DNA from: SZUA-22 sp963751695
GTDB taxonomy: Bacteria; Bacteroidota; Ignavibacteria; Ignavibacteriales; Melioribacteraceae
NCBI GenBank assembly: GCA_963751695.1
Contig: CAVVVP010000004.1
Coordinates: 124,001 to 188,000, forward strand
Direction of reading: 5' to 3'
DNA length: 64,000 bases
The translations under genes and the position numbers were made by a program. Positions 16,168-25,588 of this stretch are shown here, one piece after another. Position 1 is the stretch's first letter; every line of letters starts with the position of its first letter. Under the pieces are notes generated by a model. It had not been told where the DNA came from. It worked only from the letters and a program-made list of their open reading frames with translations, and made no database searches.

Positions 16168-17860
16168 ACCTATAGAAATCATTTTTGACGAGAATGAAAA
16201 ACGATTTTTAATACTAACAAAAGATGCATTATATGAACTTCAATGTCCTGAAAGAGAATTAGAAAAAGTTTATGATGGAAATAATTTGACTTCTTTAGCA
16301 GTTAAAGATTCCAAAGTTTTTCTTGGAACTATTGATGGGTATTTAACTTTGAACGGAAAGGACTTTACTCCGAGTAAGATAAACCAAAAATTACCTTATA
16401 CAAATATTACAGTAGTTAAAAATATAGAAGGGACAGTTTGGTTTGGTTCTAAAAAAGGGGCATTCAAGTTGCGTGAAAATGGTAAATATGATTATTATGC
16501 ATCAAAAAGATGGTTGGTTGATGATGAGGTTTTAGATATTGCTAAGGGACCAGAAAATAGTGTGCTTGTTTTAACAAAGACAGGAATGAGTAAAATTAAT
16601 TTTATTGAAATGACCCTTGCTGAAAAAGCAGAACACTATCAAAAAATTCAAAGGTTGCGGCATATTAGATATGGATTAACTGCGAATCCATCATTTAGTA
16701 AACCTGGAGATGTCTCAACCGGAATTTATTCCGATACTGATAATGATGGACTTTGGACTTCAATGTATTTGGCCGCTGAATTATTCCGCTATACGGTAAC
16801 AAAATCAGAAGATGCAAAACTTAATGCTTATGAAGCTTTTGAGGGGATGGAAAGACTTACCGATATTACAGGTATTAATGGTTTTCCTTCCAGATCTTAT
16901 GCAAAAGATGGTTACGAACAGGGGTTAAGCTCAAATGGATTTTCAGAAGAATGGAGAAAAGAATGGGTAAAAAAGAATGGTCGGATCTGGCGTTTAACGG
17001 AAGATAAAAGATGGAGGTGGAAATCAAGTACCAGTAGTGATGAATCATGTGGTCATTTTTTTGTATATGCACTATTTGCGGAATTGGCTCCAGATAAAGA
17101 ATGGAGAGATAGAGCTATTCGTCAAATAAAAATTCAGATGGACCATATAATTGATAATGATTGGTACCTGGTTGATTGGAATGGAAAACCTACAGCTTGG
17201 GGGAGATGGAATCCTGAATATGTAAATAGTTTTCCAATAAATGTTGGTGATCGTAGATTGAACTCCACTCTAATTTTAGCATTTTTACAAACCGCATATC
17301 ATTTCACAAAAGATGAATTATATAAGGAAAAAGCATACGAATTAATCAACGAACATGGATATGATGAGAATGCTAATCGACCAGCATCAGTAATTGGTTA
17401 TGTGGAAGGCCAAGATTTAAGTGATACATGGAATCATTCAGACGATAGAATGTATTTCCTTACAATTCCGGCATTTGTTAATTATTCATTTACAGAAGAA
17501 CAAAAACAAAAACATTTTGAAGCTGCAAGAAGTCATTGGGATATTGAACGTGCCGAAAAAAATCCGCTGTGGAATTTCCTTTATGCTATGGTTGGTGGGA
17601 AAGATTATGATTTAGATGATTCGATATGGTGGCTTAAAGAATTTCCAATGGATATTATACAATGGTCGATTGATAATAGTAAAAGAAAAGACGTAGAAAG
17701 ATTAGCACCGAACTTTAGAAGGCAGCAATATAAGGAACTACTGCCACCTGACGAAACTTTAGGTGGACGAGGAGGATTAAATGAATCTTCCCCTAGTGAT
17801 TTCTTATTACCATATTGGACGGGAAGGTATGTGGAGACAATTAGTGCTCCAACAAAATAG
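16157..17860 (+). CDS. Propeller/alpha-barrel protein (copy 2), remainder after frameshift
   Basis: The frame holds the rest of copy 2: propeller repeats (EIIFDENEKRFLIL onwards) and the complete helical domain with DTDNDGLW, SSDESCGHFF, WGRWNPEYVN, the DTWNHSDDRMYF variant and the terminal PYWTGRY block. The ATG at 16157 overlaps the end of the previous frame and has no ribosome binding site. It would begin in mid-blade, so it is not a credible independent start. Relative to copy 1 there is an insert near residues 410-425 (SSNGFSEEWRKEW region). The barrel carries no other stop, so selection has kept it open recently. Confidence 0.75.
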   Translation: MNFKPIEIIFDENEKRFLILTKDALYELQCPERELEKVYDGNNLTSLAVKDSKVFLGTIDGYLTLNGKDFTPSKINQKLPYTNITVVKNIEGTVWFGSKKGAFKLRENGKYDYYASKRWLVDDEVLDIAKGPENSVLVLTKTGMSKINFIEMTLAEKAEHYQKIQRLRHIRYGLTANPSFSKPGDVSTGIYSDTDNDGLWTSMYLAAELFRYTVTKSEDAKLNAYEAFEGMERLTDITGINGFPSRSYAKDGYEQGLSSNGFSEEWRKEWVKKNGRIWRLTEDKRWRWKSSTSSDESCGHFFVYALFAELAPDKEWRDRAIRQIKIQMDHIIDNDWYLVDWNGKPTAWGRWNPEYVNSFPINVGDRRLNSTLILAFLQTAYHFTKDELYKEKAYELINEHGYDENANRPASVIGYVEGQDLSDTWNHSDDRMYFLTIPAFVNYSFTEEQKQKHFEAARSHWDIERAEKNPLWNFLYAMVGGKDYDLDDSIWWLKEFPMDIIQWSIDNSKRKDVERLAPNFRRQQYKELLPPDETLGGRGGLNESSPSDFLLPYWTGRYVETISAPTK

Positions 17861-17890
17861 TAAAAACTAATTCGAAGGAAATACTAGAGG

Positions 17891-19141
17891 ATGAAAATCA
17901 ATATTTTTTATTTGGTGATAGTAATATCTGGATTGATAATATCCTCAGAATCTGAAAAATTAATTGCAAAAAATGATAATAACATAAATAAAGAATGGAA
18001 TGCAGAAGTATATCCACCTGAACATGAAATAGTTATAGATACAACTAGCGGAGCTAAGTTAATTTTTATAACTACAAATTCTAGTAAAGATAATAATTTA
18101 TATTTTGATTACAATTGCTGGTTCAAAGACCTTTCAGCAATGTTTTTTACATCGAATCGTAATGGTTCTAACGAATTGTTCGCTTATGTTCCTCACACTG
18201 GTGAGCTTATTTGTATAAGTCCTAAGAATAATAATAACTACTGGTTGGCCACAGTAGATTTTGAAACATATGATGTTTATGTGCGAAACTCAGAAACTAT
18301 ATACGCTTGGAATGTTGAAATACAATTTAATTCTGATTCTTCCAAAGTTCAAAATGTTAGAATTAAAGAAAGTTTGATTGCAAGTGCACCTGAAGGAGTA
18401 AAATATTCTTCAGGGCTTTCTCAAAGTGCTGATCGAAAATATCTATCAGCTCTTATTGCATATAACGATAATCCGCAGCACAAAGAGATTTTATCAGTAA
18501 ATATTTTATCTGGTAAATCTGAAAAATTAATGAGTTTTCAAACAGATACCGCAATTACTCATGTTCAGTTCAATAAATATAATCCAAATTTATTGCGATA
18601 TTCGAGAGATGTGCCGCGAAATATTGGTATTCAGCGTATGTGGATCGTAGATATACGTAATCCAGGAGAGTCGAAAAAGATACATTTTCAAGAAACTCAA
18701 GAATCCGTAACACATGAAGACTGGTGGGTTAATGATCAACTAACATTTTGTAGTGGGTATCGCGATAATCAATATCATGTGAAGGTAATTAGTATTCATG
18801 ATCAAGATGCTAGAATTCTCGGAGCTGGGTCATGGTGGAAAGAAGCGTCACCCGAAGAATTAGCTGAATACAATTGGTGGCATGCCTCCGGTTCAAGAGA
18901 TGGTAAATGGGTTGCTGCAGATAATTGGCATGGTCATATTGCCATTATTGATGCAAGGACAAGCCATCTCCGATTATTGACTAAAAATCATCGTACTTAT
19001 GGGATGGGTGATCATCCGCATGTGGGGTGGGCACCTGATAGTAAAAGTGTTGAATTCACATCTAATTCTAAAGGTAATCCTGATGTCTGTATTGTGTATA
19101 TTCCTTTAGAAAAATGGGAAAATCCTTTTATGGATAAATAG
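17891..19141 (+). CDS. Oligogalacturonate-lyase-like secreted propeller (PL22 type)
   Basis: The 416-residue protein has an N-terminal signal and a seven-bladed-propeller pattern. Family landmarks are HVQFNKYNPNL near residue 222, HEDWW near 278, WWHASGSRDGKWVAAD near 330 and GDHPHVGWAPDSK near 377. The conserved His residues fit the catalytic and Mn-binding His of PL22 oligogalacturonide lyases, which cleave unsaturated digalacturonate. As far as I recall, the family also uses a Gln three residues before the HPH pair, and Met stands there instead. Activity on a different uronide, or loss of activity, is therefore possible. It follows copy 2 by 30 bp. Confidence 0.75.
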   Translation: MKINIFYLVIVISGLIISSESEKLIAKNDNNINKEWNAEVYPPEHEIVIDTTSGAKLIFITTNSSKDNNLYFDYNCWFKDLSAMFFTSNRNGSNELFAYVPHTGELICISPKNNNNYWLATVDFETYDVYVRNSETIYAWNVEIQFNSDSSKVQNVRIKESLIASAPEGVKYSSGLSQSADRKYLSALIAYNDNPQHKEILSVNILSGKSEKLMSFQTDTAITHVQFNKYNPNLLRYSRDVPRNIGIQRMWIVDIRNPGESKKIHFQETQESVTHEDWWVNDQLTFCSGYRDNQYHVKVISIHDQDARILGAGSWWKEASPEELAEYNWWHASGSRDGKWVAADNWHGHIAIIDARTSHLRLLTKNHRTYGMGDHPHVGWAPDSKSVEFTSNSKGNPDVCIVYIPLEKWENPFMDK

Positions 19142-19224
19142 TTGAGGATGAATTCTAAACAATAAAATAAATAGATTCTGGAATCAATAAAAATATTTAC
19201 AAGATTAACTTACTTTAGGAAATT

Positions 19225-20619
19225 ATGATGGTTAATAAAAACAAGAGAAAACTAATTACAATTCTATTTACTATTATTTTTGTGGCATCATTTGTTGGAT
19301 GCAATCAGCAGAAAATAAAAAACAGAATTACTTTTGCGTCAATGATAGAAAAACAAATTACATTTTCACCCAAGAATCATGACTTGGATAACAACGATAA
19401 TTTTTCACCAGACGGAAGATTTTTATGCTACGATACTCGTGCGACGGTTTACAATGATAATTTGGCAAATTGTAAATCAATAGAAAAAGTAGAAATTGAA
19501 ACTGGAATTGAAACTGTTCTATGGGAACCTCCATTCATAACCGGAGATGAAGCAGCTCCAGGTGTTGCTGCTGCTTCGTATCATCCAACAGAAAATAAGG
19601 TCATCTTCATTCATGGCCCCTTTTTAGAAGAAGTGGAAAAAAGAGGTTACTACAATATTAGAAATCGTACTGCAATGGAAGTTGATGGTAATGGAAATGG
19701 AATAATCAATACCGTTGATCTTAGGGATATTAAAAATAGAATAACTACTCCAGGTGCTCACCGTGGAGGAACGCATAGACATGAATATACAAGAAATGGA
19801 AATCGGATCGGATTTACCTACGATGATATTATTATTCAAAAGTATGGACGTACAATTGGATTTATGGAACCGAATGAGCAAGCACCGAATAGGTTTTCAC
19901 ATTATTTTGCCTTAATTCTAAAACCTGTCGAGGAAAATAAATCTAAACCTGGGGATATTGTAAAAGCTAACGATGATTCTTGGGTAGACTCAATAGGAAC
20001 GATGAGAGCTTTTATTGGGAAGGTAAAAGCAGAAGATGGTGCCAGTTTTTATAGTGATCTTTATGTAGCAGATATTCCTCTTGATCTTGATATAACAACG
20101 GCAAATTCTGGAGACCGAACTGAATATCCGACCCCACCAAAAGGTATAGCTATTCGAAGATTAACAAATGGAATGTCTGCGAGTGGTGTTGTTAGAGGAT
20201 CATCGGATGGTAAGAGAATTGCTTTTATGGGAGAGGATAAAAATGGAATTGATCAGTTATTCGTTATCAAAGCTGATGGTTCAGAAGAAAATCCAAAACA
20301 AGTTACATATCTTGATTCAAGTTCAAAAGCTGTACGCTGGCATCCTTCTGGGGAATGGCTATTTGCAATTAATGACAATAATCTAATCATGGTAAATGTA
20401 AGTCGAAATGAGAAATCTGGAAAAGTGATTATGCTATCAAACGATGATAGGGAGCGGCAAGATCTTGTGGTTTCTCAAGATGGGAATAAACTTGCATATA
20501 TGATTCCTACACCAACAAAAGATAGCACGGGTGAAATTCAGAAGGATACTAATGGTGATGATTATAGACAAATTTATGTGATGGATGTTGATTGGGAAAG
20601 AATAAATAACACTTTGTAA
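19225..20619 (+). CDS. DUF3748 / YidR-like beta-propeller lipoprotein
   Basis: The 464-residue protein has a lipobox (FVGCN) and a TolB-like propeller. It resembles E. coli YidR along its length: QITFSPKNHDL, NFSPDGRFLCYDTR, SYHPTENKVIFIHGP, GGTHRHEYTRNG and the terminal SQDGNKLAYM blade. YidR-family proteins have no proven enzyme activity. Here it follows the oligogalacturonate-lyase-like propeller directly, which supports a role in binding or cleaving uronide-containing oligosaccharides at the cell envelope. ATG codons at 19225 and 19228 are both possible; AGGA lies just upstream. Confidence 0.72.
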   Translation: MMVNKNKRKLITILFTIIFVASFVGCNQQKIKNRITFASMIEKQITFSPKNHDLDNNDNFSPDGRFLCYDTRATVYNDNLANCKSIEKVEIETGIETVLWEPPFITGDEAAPGVAAASYHPTENKVIFIHGPFLEEVEKRGYYNIRNRTAMEVDGNGNGIINTVDLRDIKNRITTPGAHRGGTHRHEYTRNGNRIGFTYDDIIIQKYGRTIGFMEPNEQAPNRFSHYFALILKPVEENKSKPGDIVKANDDSWVDSIGTMRAFIGKVKAEDGASFYSDLYVADIPLDLDITTANSGDRTEYPTPPKGIAIRRLTNGMSASGVVRGSSDGKRIAFMGEDKNGIDQLFVIKADGSEENPKQVTYLDSSSKAVRWHPSGEWLFAINDNNLIMVNVSRNEKSGKVIMLSNDDRERQDLVVSQDGNKLAYMIPTPTKDSTGEIQKDTNGDDYRQIYVMDVDWERINNTL

Positions 20620-20639
20620 TATATATCGGTAAATTTTCA

Positions 20640-21626
20640 ATGAAACTAAAAAATCAATACCATATTTCAGTTTTAATTCTAATTACAAACCTAATTCTAT
20701 TTTCAGCAAGTTCAGGACAAGAAAAACCTCCAGAAATTCCAGATGGATATTCAAGTAACTTTACTCTTAAAATTGCATATTTTCTGGGAACTTTAGATTT
20801 AGTTGAAACAAAATTTCCTGTTCCTGATAGTATCAAAGAATATAAAGACATTGTTTATAAAACAGTTGATTCAACTGAATTAAAACTTGATATCTACCAC
20901 TTAAAAAGAACCCAAAAACCTGCTCCTCTGCTCGTGTTTATTCATGGAGGTGCTTGGAAGAAAGGAAAGAAACATGATTATCTCCGTTATCTTGTTGACT
21001 TTGCCGAGAGGGGATATATAACAGCTACAGTGCAATATAGATTGTCAAAGGAAGCAAAATATCCCGCCCAAATTTTGGATGTAAAAACCGCTATTAAGTG
21101 GTTAATTGAAAATAGTAGTCAATATTTCATAGATAGTTTAAATCTGGCATTAATTGGTGGCTCAGCGGGAGGGCATCTGGCAATGATGGCAGGATACACA
21201 TCAAATGTTCCAAGTTTAAGTGTAGAGGGCGATTCACTAATTTATGAGAGAGTCAAAGCAATTGTTGATATTTATGGTCCCTCAGATTTAACTACTGAAT
21301 ATGCCATTGGGCAATCGTCAGTTAATTACTTAATTGGAAAGCCATTTGAAGAGGCTCCAGAGATATACAAAGAAGCATCGCCCATAATGCATATTTCAAG
21401 TGATGATCCTCCCACATTAATATTTCAAGGAACATTGGATGAACTTGTTCCTGTGATTCAATCAGATAGACTAAATGAAAAATTGAAAAATACTGGAGTT
21501 CCGGTTGAGTATCATAGACTTGAAGGATGGCCGCATACAATGGATTTAGCAGTTGAAGTAAATGAATATTTCCAATACTATATGAATAGATTTTTTGAAA
21601 AGTATCTTAAAATGGAGTCTAAGTAA
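20640..21626 (+). CDS. Secreted alpha/beta-hydrolase esterase (BD-FAE/HSL-like)
   Basis: The 328-residue protein has a signal peptide and an esterase fold. The oxyanion HGGAW is at 102-106, the nucleophile Ser175 is in GGSAGG, an Asp is in FQGTLDELVP and a His in GWPHTMD near the C-terminus. These features fit carboxylesterases of the feruloyl/acetyl esterase type that remove acyl groups from polysaccharides. The stop is followed at once by the ATG of the GH2 gene, so the two are probably translationally coupled. Its likely job is de-acylation of the glycan before glycosidase attack. Confidence 0.85.
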   Translation: MKLKNQYHISVLILITNLILFSASSGQEKPPEIPDGYSSNFTLKIAYFLGTLDLVETKFPVPDSIKEYKDIVYKTVDSTELKLDIYHLKRTQKPAPLLVFIHGGAWKKGKKHDYLRYLVDFAERGYITATVQYRLSKEAKYPAQILDVKTAIKWLIENSSQYFIDSLNLALIGGSAGGHLAMMAGYTSNVPSLSVEGDSLIYERVKAIVDIYGPSDLTTEYAIGQSSVNYLIGKPFEEAPEIYKEASPIMHISSDDPPTLIFQGTLDELVPVIQSDRLNEKLKNTGVPVEYHRLEGWPHTMDLAVEVNEYFQYYMNRFFEKYLKMESK

Positions 21627-24272
21627 ATGAAAAATTTATACTTTTTTCTTCTGGTTCTTACCTTATCCATTTCTTGTAGTACAAATGAATCGACAGTTAT
21701 CACCCTAAATAATGATTGGCAAATTCAATCAGCTGCGATTATTAAAGCTGATTCGAAAACAATAAGTTCATCAAACTTAAATACTAGTAATTGGTATACT
21801 ACAAATATTCCTAAGACTGTGCTTGCAGCACTAGCAGAGAATAAAGTTTACCCAGATCCGTACTACGGTCTTAATCTTAAGAATATCCCAGGATACAGAG
21901 AAGGTAGATGGCTTGCTATGCTTGAGGATAGCCCATTCTATCCTACCTGGTGGTATAGAAAAACCTTTGTTGTTCCCGATAAATATGAGGGTAAAAAAAT
22001 GGTCCTACATCTTGACGGTGTAAACTACAAAGCTAATATTTGGTTAAATGGGAATTTGATTGCTGATAGTTCAACCGTTATCGGTATGTTTCGTCGTTTT
22101 GAATTTGATGTTGAGGATGATCTTATATTCGGTGCTGAGAATGTACTTGCGGTCGAAGTTAGTGCCCCAGGTAAAGTACTAGATATCAAATATCGTACTA
22201 AGCAAATTGAAGCAACTACTGGTTGGGATGATCATAATCCACAACCACCAGATTTAAATATGGGCATCTGGAGAAGCGTCTATATCTCATCTAGTGATGC
22301 AATAGTATTGAGTAATCCATATGTGGTTACAGATCTTGATCTACCAAAATTAGATAAGGCATTTCTGAAAATCGCTGTTGACGCTGAGAACAAATCAAAT
22401 GAAATAATCGAAGGGAGAATTCAAGGATCTTTTGAGAATATTAAAATTTCGAAAAAATTTAATTTGAAACCAGGTGAAACTAGGACTATTGAATTAAATT
22501 TTTATGAATTTCCTGAATTGATAATTAACAAACCTAAACTTTGGTGGCCTCATCCAGTAGGTGAGCAGAATCTTCATACTCTAAAATTAGAAGCTATAGT
22601 TAACAATAAAATATCAGATTTAAAAGAAGTGAGATTTGGTATTCGTGAAGTTGATACTTATATCAACGAAGAAGGATGGCGTGGATATCGAGTTAATGGT
22701 AAGAATATCTTAATCCGAGGTGGAGCTTGGATGACGAGTGATATGATGCTCAATTTAACAGAACACCGATATGAAGCTCTTATTAGATATGCAAGAGAGG
22801 CTAATCTAAATACACTAAGATCCGAAGGATTTTCTATTCGAGAAACTGACGAGTTTTATAATTTATGCGATGAATATGGGATATTGGTTGTGCAGCAAAT
22901 CTTTGGACGCAATCTTCCTGATGAACCTCTGGCAATTGCTACGATTGAGGATATGCTGCTTCGCATAAGAAATCATCCAAGCCTAATTCATTTTCTAGGT
23001 CATGATGAAACCTTTCCGACAGAGACGCTGGATCAAGCATATCAAGACCTAATAGCAAAGTATACTCCTGAGAGAACCTATCAACCACATTCAGGGGCAT
23101 TTGAAATTGAGAATCGTTTTAAAACTGGAGGAACAAGAACGGGTACCTTGGAACTTTGGACATACGCATCTCCATCACATTACTATACACATAAAGAAGA
23201 CGGTGCATGGGGTTTTGCTCAATCAGGTGGTGTAGGTGGCATATTTGCTCCATACGAAAGTGTAAAAAAGATGATGCCAGAAAATGATATGTGGCCTGTA
23301 AGAAATGAAACATTTTCGTTCCACACTGTTCTTCAAGGCATAAACTATTTTGATCTTGTTCTAAAATCGCTTAAGGAACGATATGGTGAACCAACTGACA
23401 TAGAAAATCTTTTAATGAAAGGTCAAGCTTTAAATTATGAGAGTGCGCGTGGAATGTATGAGGCATATGGACGAAATAAATATGATGCTTTAGGAATTAC
23501 TACTTGGAAATATGATGCTGCTTGGCCAGCTGCACTAACATGGCAGTATGTTGATTGGTATTTAAATGTTGGTGGAGCTTACTATGGGGCAAAGAAAGCT
23601 TGCGAGCCCTTACATGTGCAGTACTCATATGATGATAATTCAATCTATGTGCTAAATAGTTTCCAAAAAGATTTTGAAGATTTGGTAGTATTTGCTAAAG
23701 TGTATAATTATGATTTGAAAGAAGTTTATTCTAAAGAAGCTAAAGTCTCTGTAAACGCAGATTGGAAAACAGAAGCTTTTAAAATATCGTGGCCAAAGGA
23801 TCTTACTAAAACATATTTTCTAAGCTTAAACTTAACTAATTCTAAAGGGGAAGAAGTTTCAAACAATTTTTATTGGCTATCCACTTCTCCCGATATTCAA
23901 GGGAGTAAGGATGAAGTAGAAGTAAGTGATGGTTGGTGGGGTATTAAGGCAGAGCCTAAATCTTTTGCAGATTTCAAAGACTTAGAGAAGCTTCCAAGAG
24001 TCAAAATACAGAGTGAGTATAGTATTGAAGAAACCGGAGATGAAATAATAGCAAAAATTAAACTAAAAAATATTGGATCTCATTTGGCTTTTCAAGTTCA
24101 CACATCATTAACTCAGGATAACGGAGATGAAATAAGTCCAACATATTGGAGTGACAATTACATTTCACTTCTTCCTAGTGAAGAGAGAGAATTAACTGCA
24201 AAATTTTCAAGAAGCGATATAGGAAATTCAAAAGAATCATTAAAAGTTGACGGATGGAATATTGAAAATTAA
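21627..24272 (+). CDS. GH2 glycosidase, exo-beta-D-glucosaminidase (CsxA)-like lipoprotein
   Basis: The 881-residue lipoprotein (lipobox SISC, Cys17) has the GH2 order: sugar-binding jelly roll (about 30-215), Ig-like domain, TIM barrel (about 340-640) and C-terminal Ig domains. RNHPSLIHFLGHDE near residue 450-460 is the acid/base region. GGAYYGAKKACEPLHVQYSYDD (in parts, near 650) is a strong signature of the CsxA/beta-mannosidase branch. It is expected to remove terminal glucosamine or a related sugar from oligosaccharides outside the cell or in the periplasm. Together with the deacetylase at 31029 it suggests an amino-sugar-containing substrate. Galactosidase or mannosidase activity cannot be excluded. 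Confidence 0.85.
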   Translation: MKNLYFFLLVLTLSISCSTNESTVITLNNDWQIQSAAIIKADSKTISSSNLNTSNWYTTNIPKTVLAALAENKVYPDPYYGLNLKNIPGYREGRWLAMLEDSPFYPTWWYRKTFVVPDKYEGKKMVLHLDGVNYKANIWLNGNLIADSSTVIGMFRRFEFDVEDDLIFGAENVLAVEVSAPGKVLDIKYRTKQIEATTGWDDHNPQPPDLNMGIWRSVYISSSDAIVLSNPYVVTDLDLPKLDKAFLKIAVDAENKSNEIIEGRIQGSFENIKISKKFNLKPGETRTIELNFYEFPELIINKPKLWWPHPVGEQNLHTLKLEAIVNNKISDLKEVRFGIREVDTYINEEGWRGYRVNGKNILIRGGAWMTSDMMLNLTEHRYEALIRYAREANLNTLRSEGFSIRETDEFYNLCDEYGILVVQQIFGRNLPDEPLAIATIEDMLLRIRNHPSLIHFLGHDETFPTETLDQAYQDLIAKYTPERTYQPHSGAFEIENRFKTGGTRTGTLELWTYASPSHYYTHKEDGAWGFAQSGGVGGIFAPYESVKKMMPENDMWPVRNETFSFHTVLQGINYFDLVLKSLKERYGEPTDIENLLMKGQALNYESARGMYEAYGRNKYDALGITTWKYDAAWPAALTWQYVDWYLNVGGAYYGAKKACEPLHVQYSYDDNSIYVLNSFQKDFEDLVVFAKVYNYDLKEVYSKEAKVSVNADWKTEAFKISWPKDLTKTYFLSLNLTNSKGEEVSNNFYWLSTSPDIQGSKDEVEVSDGWWGIKAEPKSFADFKDLEKLPRVKIQSEYSIEETGDEIIAKIKLKNIGSHLAFQVHTSLTQDNGDEISPTYWSDNYISLLPSEERELTAKFSRSDIGNSKESLKVDGWNIEN

Positions 24273-25572
24273 AAAAATAGTTGGTCGTTTAATTTTGTAT
24301 GGAATCGCCATATTGATTTTAATATGTACAGTGATTACTGGCCCATACTTTTGGAACAACTGGGTAACTTATCCACGACTCGAGAAAGAGCGCTCTGCAC
24401 TCTGGTCCAAATACAAAGAACCAAAAAAACAAATTCCACAGAATGAATATAAAGGTGTATTTCATATGCACACATATTGGTCACATGATAGTCGTGGAAC
24501 ATTGGATGAAATACTCTCAGCGGCAAAAAAGGCTAATTACAATTTTCTTTTCATATCAGATCATAAAAGAAGCAAACTTGATACTTTTCCTAGAAGTTAT
24601 CATGGAGTTTACGATGATATTGTGTTCGAGGCTGGAACAGAAAGCAGTACGGGCCTAATGATTACACCGATGCGGAATACAGTTGTTGATTGGGATATGG
24701 ATGAATCTGAGTTAATCCATGATTTAGTCGTTAATGGTGGATTGGTAAATTATGTTCATACTGAAGACTCCCATAATTGGGATAATCCAGATTATCAATC
24801 GATGGAGATATATAATATTCATACAGATTACCTAGATGGCAATGACAGTCGCACCTCAGTTCTTTTAAACCTTGCTATAAATAGTTCAAAATATCATCAT
24901 TGGGTTTTTAGAGATATGTATGATGAACAAATAGATATTATTTCTAATTGGGATGCACTTAATAAGAAAAGAAGAATTGTTGGAGTTGCTGGAGTTGATG
25001 CTCATAATAATCAAAGCTATCGCGCAAGATATACAAGTGCTGGAAAAGTAGAATGGGTTGGGCCGAACGCTAAAACAATTGATATCGTAGAACTTGGATT
25101 AAAAGAGGCAATTTTACTTAGAGAGCCAGACGAATTTGGATGGGCTTTTAAATTTGAAGTAGATCCATATTTTATTTCATTTAATCATGTTGCGAATCAT
25201 GTTTTCAGTGACACATTAACAAATATTGGAATTAAAGATAATATGATAGCTGGACATGCATTCATTTCTTTTCAAAGTTTAGCAAAGGCAGATGGATTTC
25301 AATATTTTACAATTGACACAAGCAGTAGTGTAAATGCGATTCTTGGAGATTCAGTTTCAGCTGAGACAATTTCTATCATTAAAGCTGTATCTCCGTATCC
25401 AGTTAAATTCGAGTTGTTGAAAGATGGTGATTTGATTTATTCAGAGGAAAATGTTTATCAGTTTGAATATGATCCAAATAGGGTAGCTGGCAATTATCGA
25501 GTTGTTGCTAAGCTCTTTCTTGATGACCAATGGATTTCTTGGGTGTTCACCAATCCAATCTATGCATATTAA
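24262..25572 (+). CDS. Membrane-anchored PHP-domain protein
   Basis: The N-terminal transmembrane segment (GIAILILICTVIT) is followed by a PHP domain: FHMHTYWSHDS, LFISDHKR, NYVHTEDSHNWD and VAGVDAHNN hold the metal-binding His and Asp residues. The PHP fold makes phosphoesterases, and it recurs in glycan-degradation loci, where its substrate is unknown. I prefer the TTG at 24262 (MKIKKIVG) with GGA a few bases upstream; an earlier TTG at 24247 is open. It overlaps the end of the GH2 gene, so coupling is likely. About 170 residues after the PHP part form beta-rich domains without a recognisable motif. Confidence 0.8.
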   Translation: MKIKKIVGRLILYGIAILILICTVITGPYFWNNWVTYPRLEKERSALWSKYKEPKKQIPQNEYKGVFHMHTYWSHDSRGTLDEILSAAKKANYNFLFISDHKRSKLDTFPRSYHGVYDDIVFEAGTESSTGLMITPMRNTVVDWDMDESELIHDLVVNGGLVNYVHTEDSHNWDNPDYQSMEIYNIHTDYLDGNDSRTSVLLNLAINSSKYHHWVFRDMYDEQIDIISNWDALNKKRRIVGVAGVDAHNNQSYRARYTSAGKVEWVGPNAKTIDIVELGLKEAILLREPDEFGWAFKFEVDPYFISFNHVANHVFSDTLTNIGIKDNMIAGHAFISFQSLAKADGFQYFTIDTSSSVNAILGDSVSAETISIIKAVSPYPVKFELLKDGDLIYSEENVYQFEYDPNRVAGNYRVVAKLFLDDQWISWVFTNPIYAY

Positions 25573-25588
25573 TTTAACCGGAAAAAGA

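Noticed and set aside
25502..25588. N-terminal extension of the URO-D-family protein
   Set aside because: It lies inside the PHP gene and does not match the family N-terminus; the Met at 25589 does.
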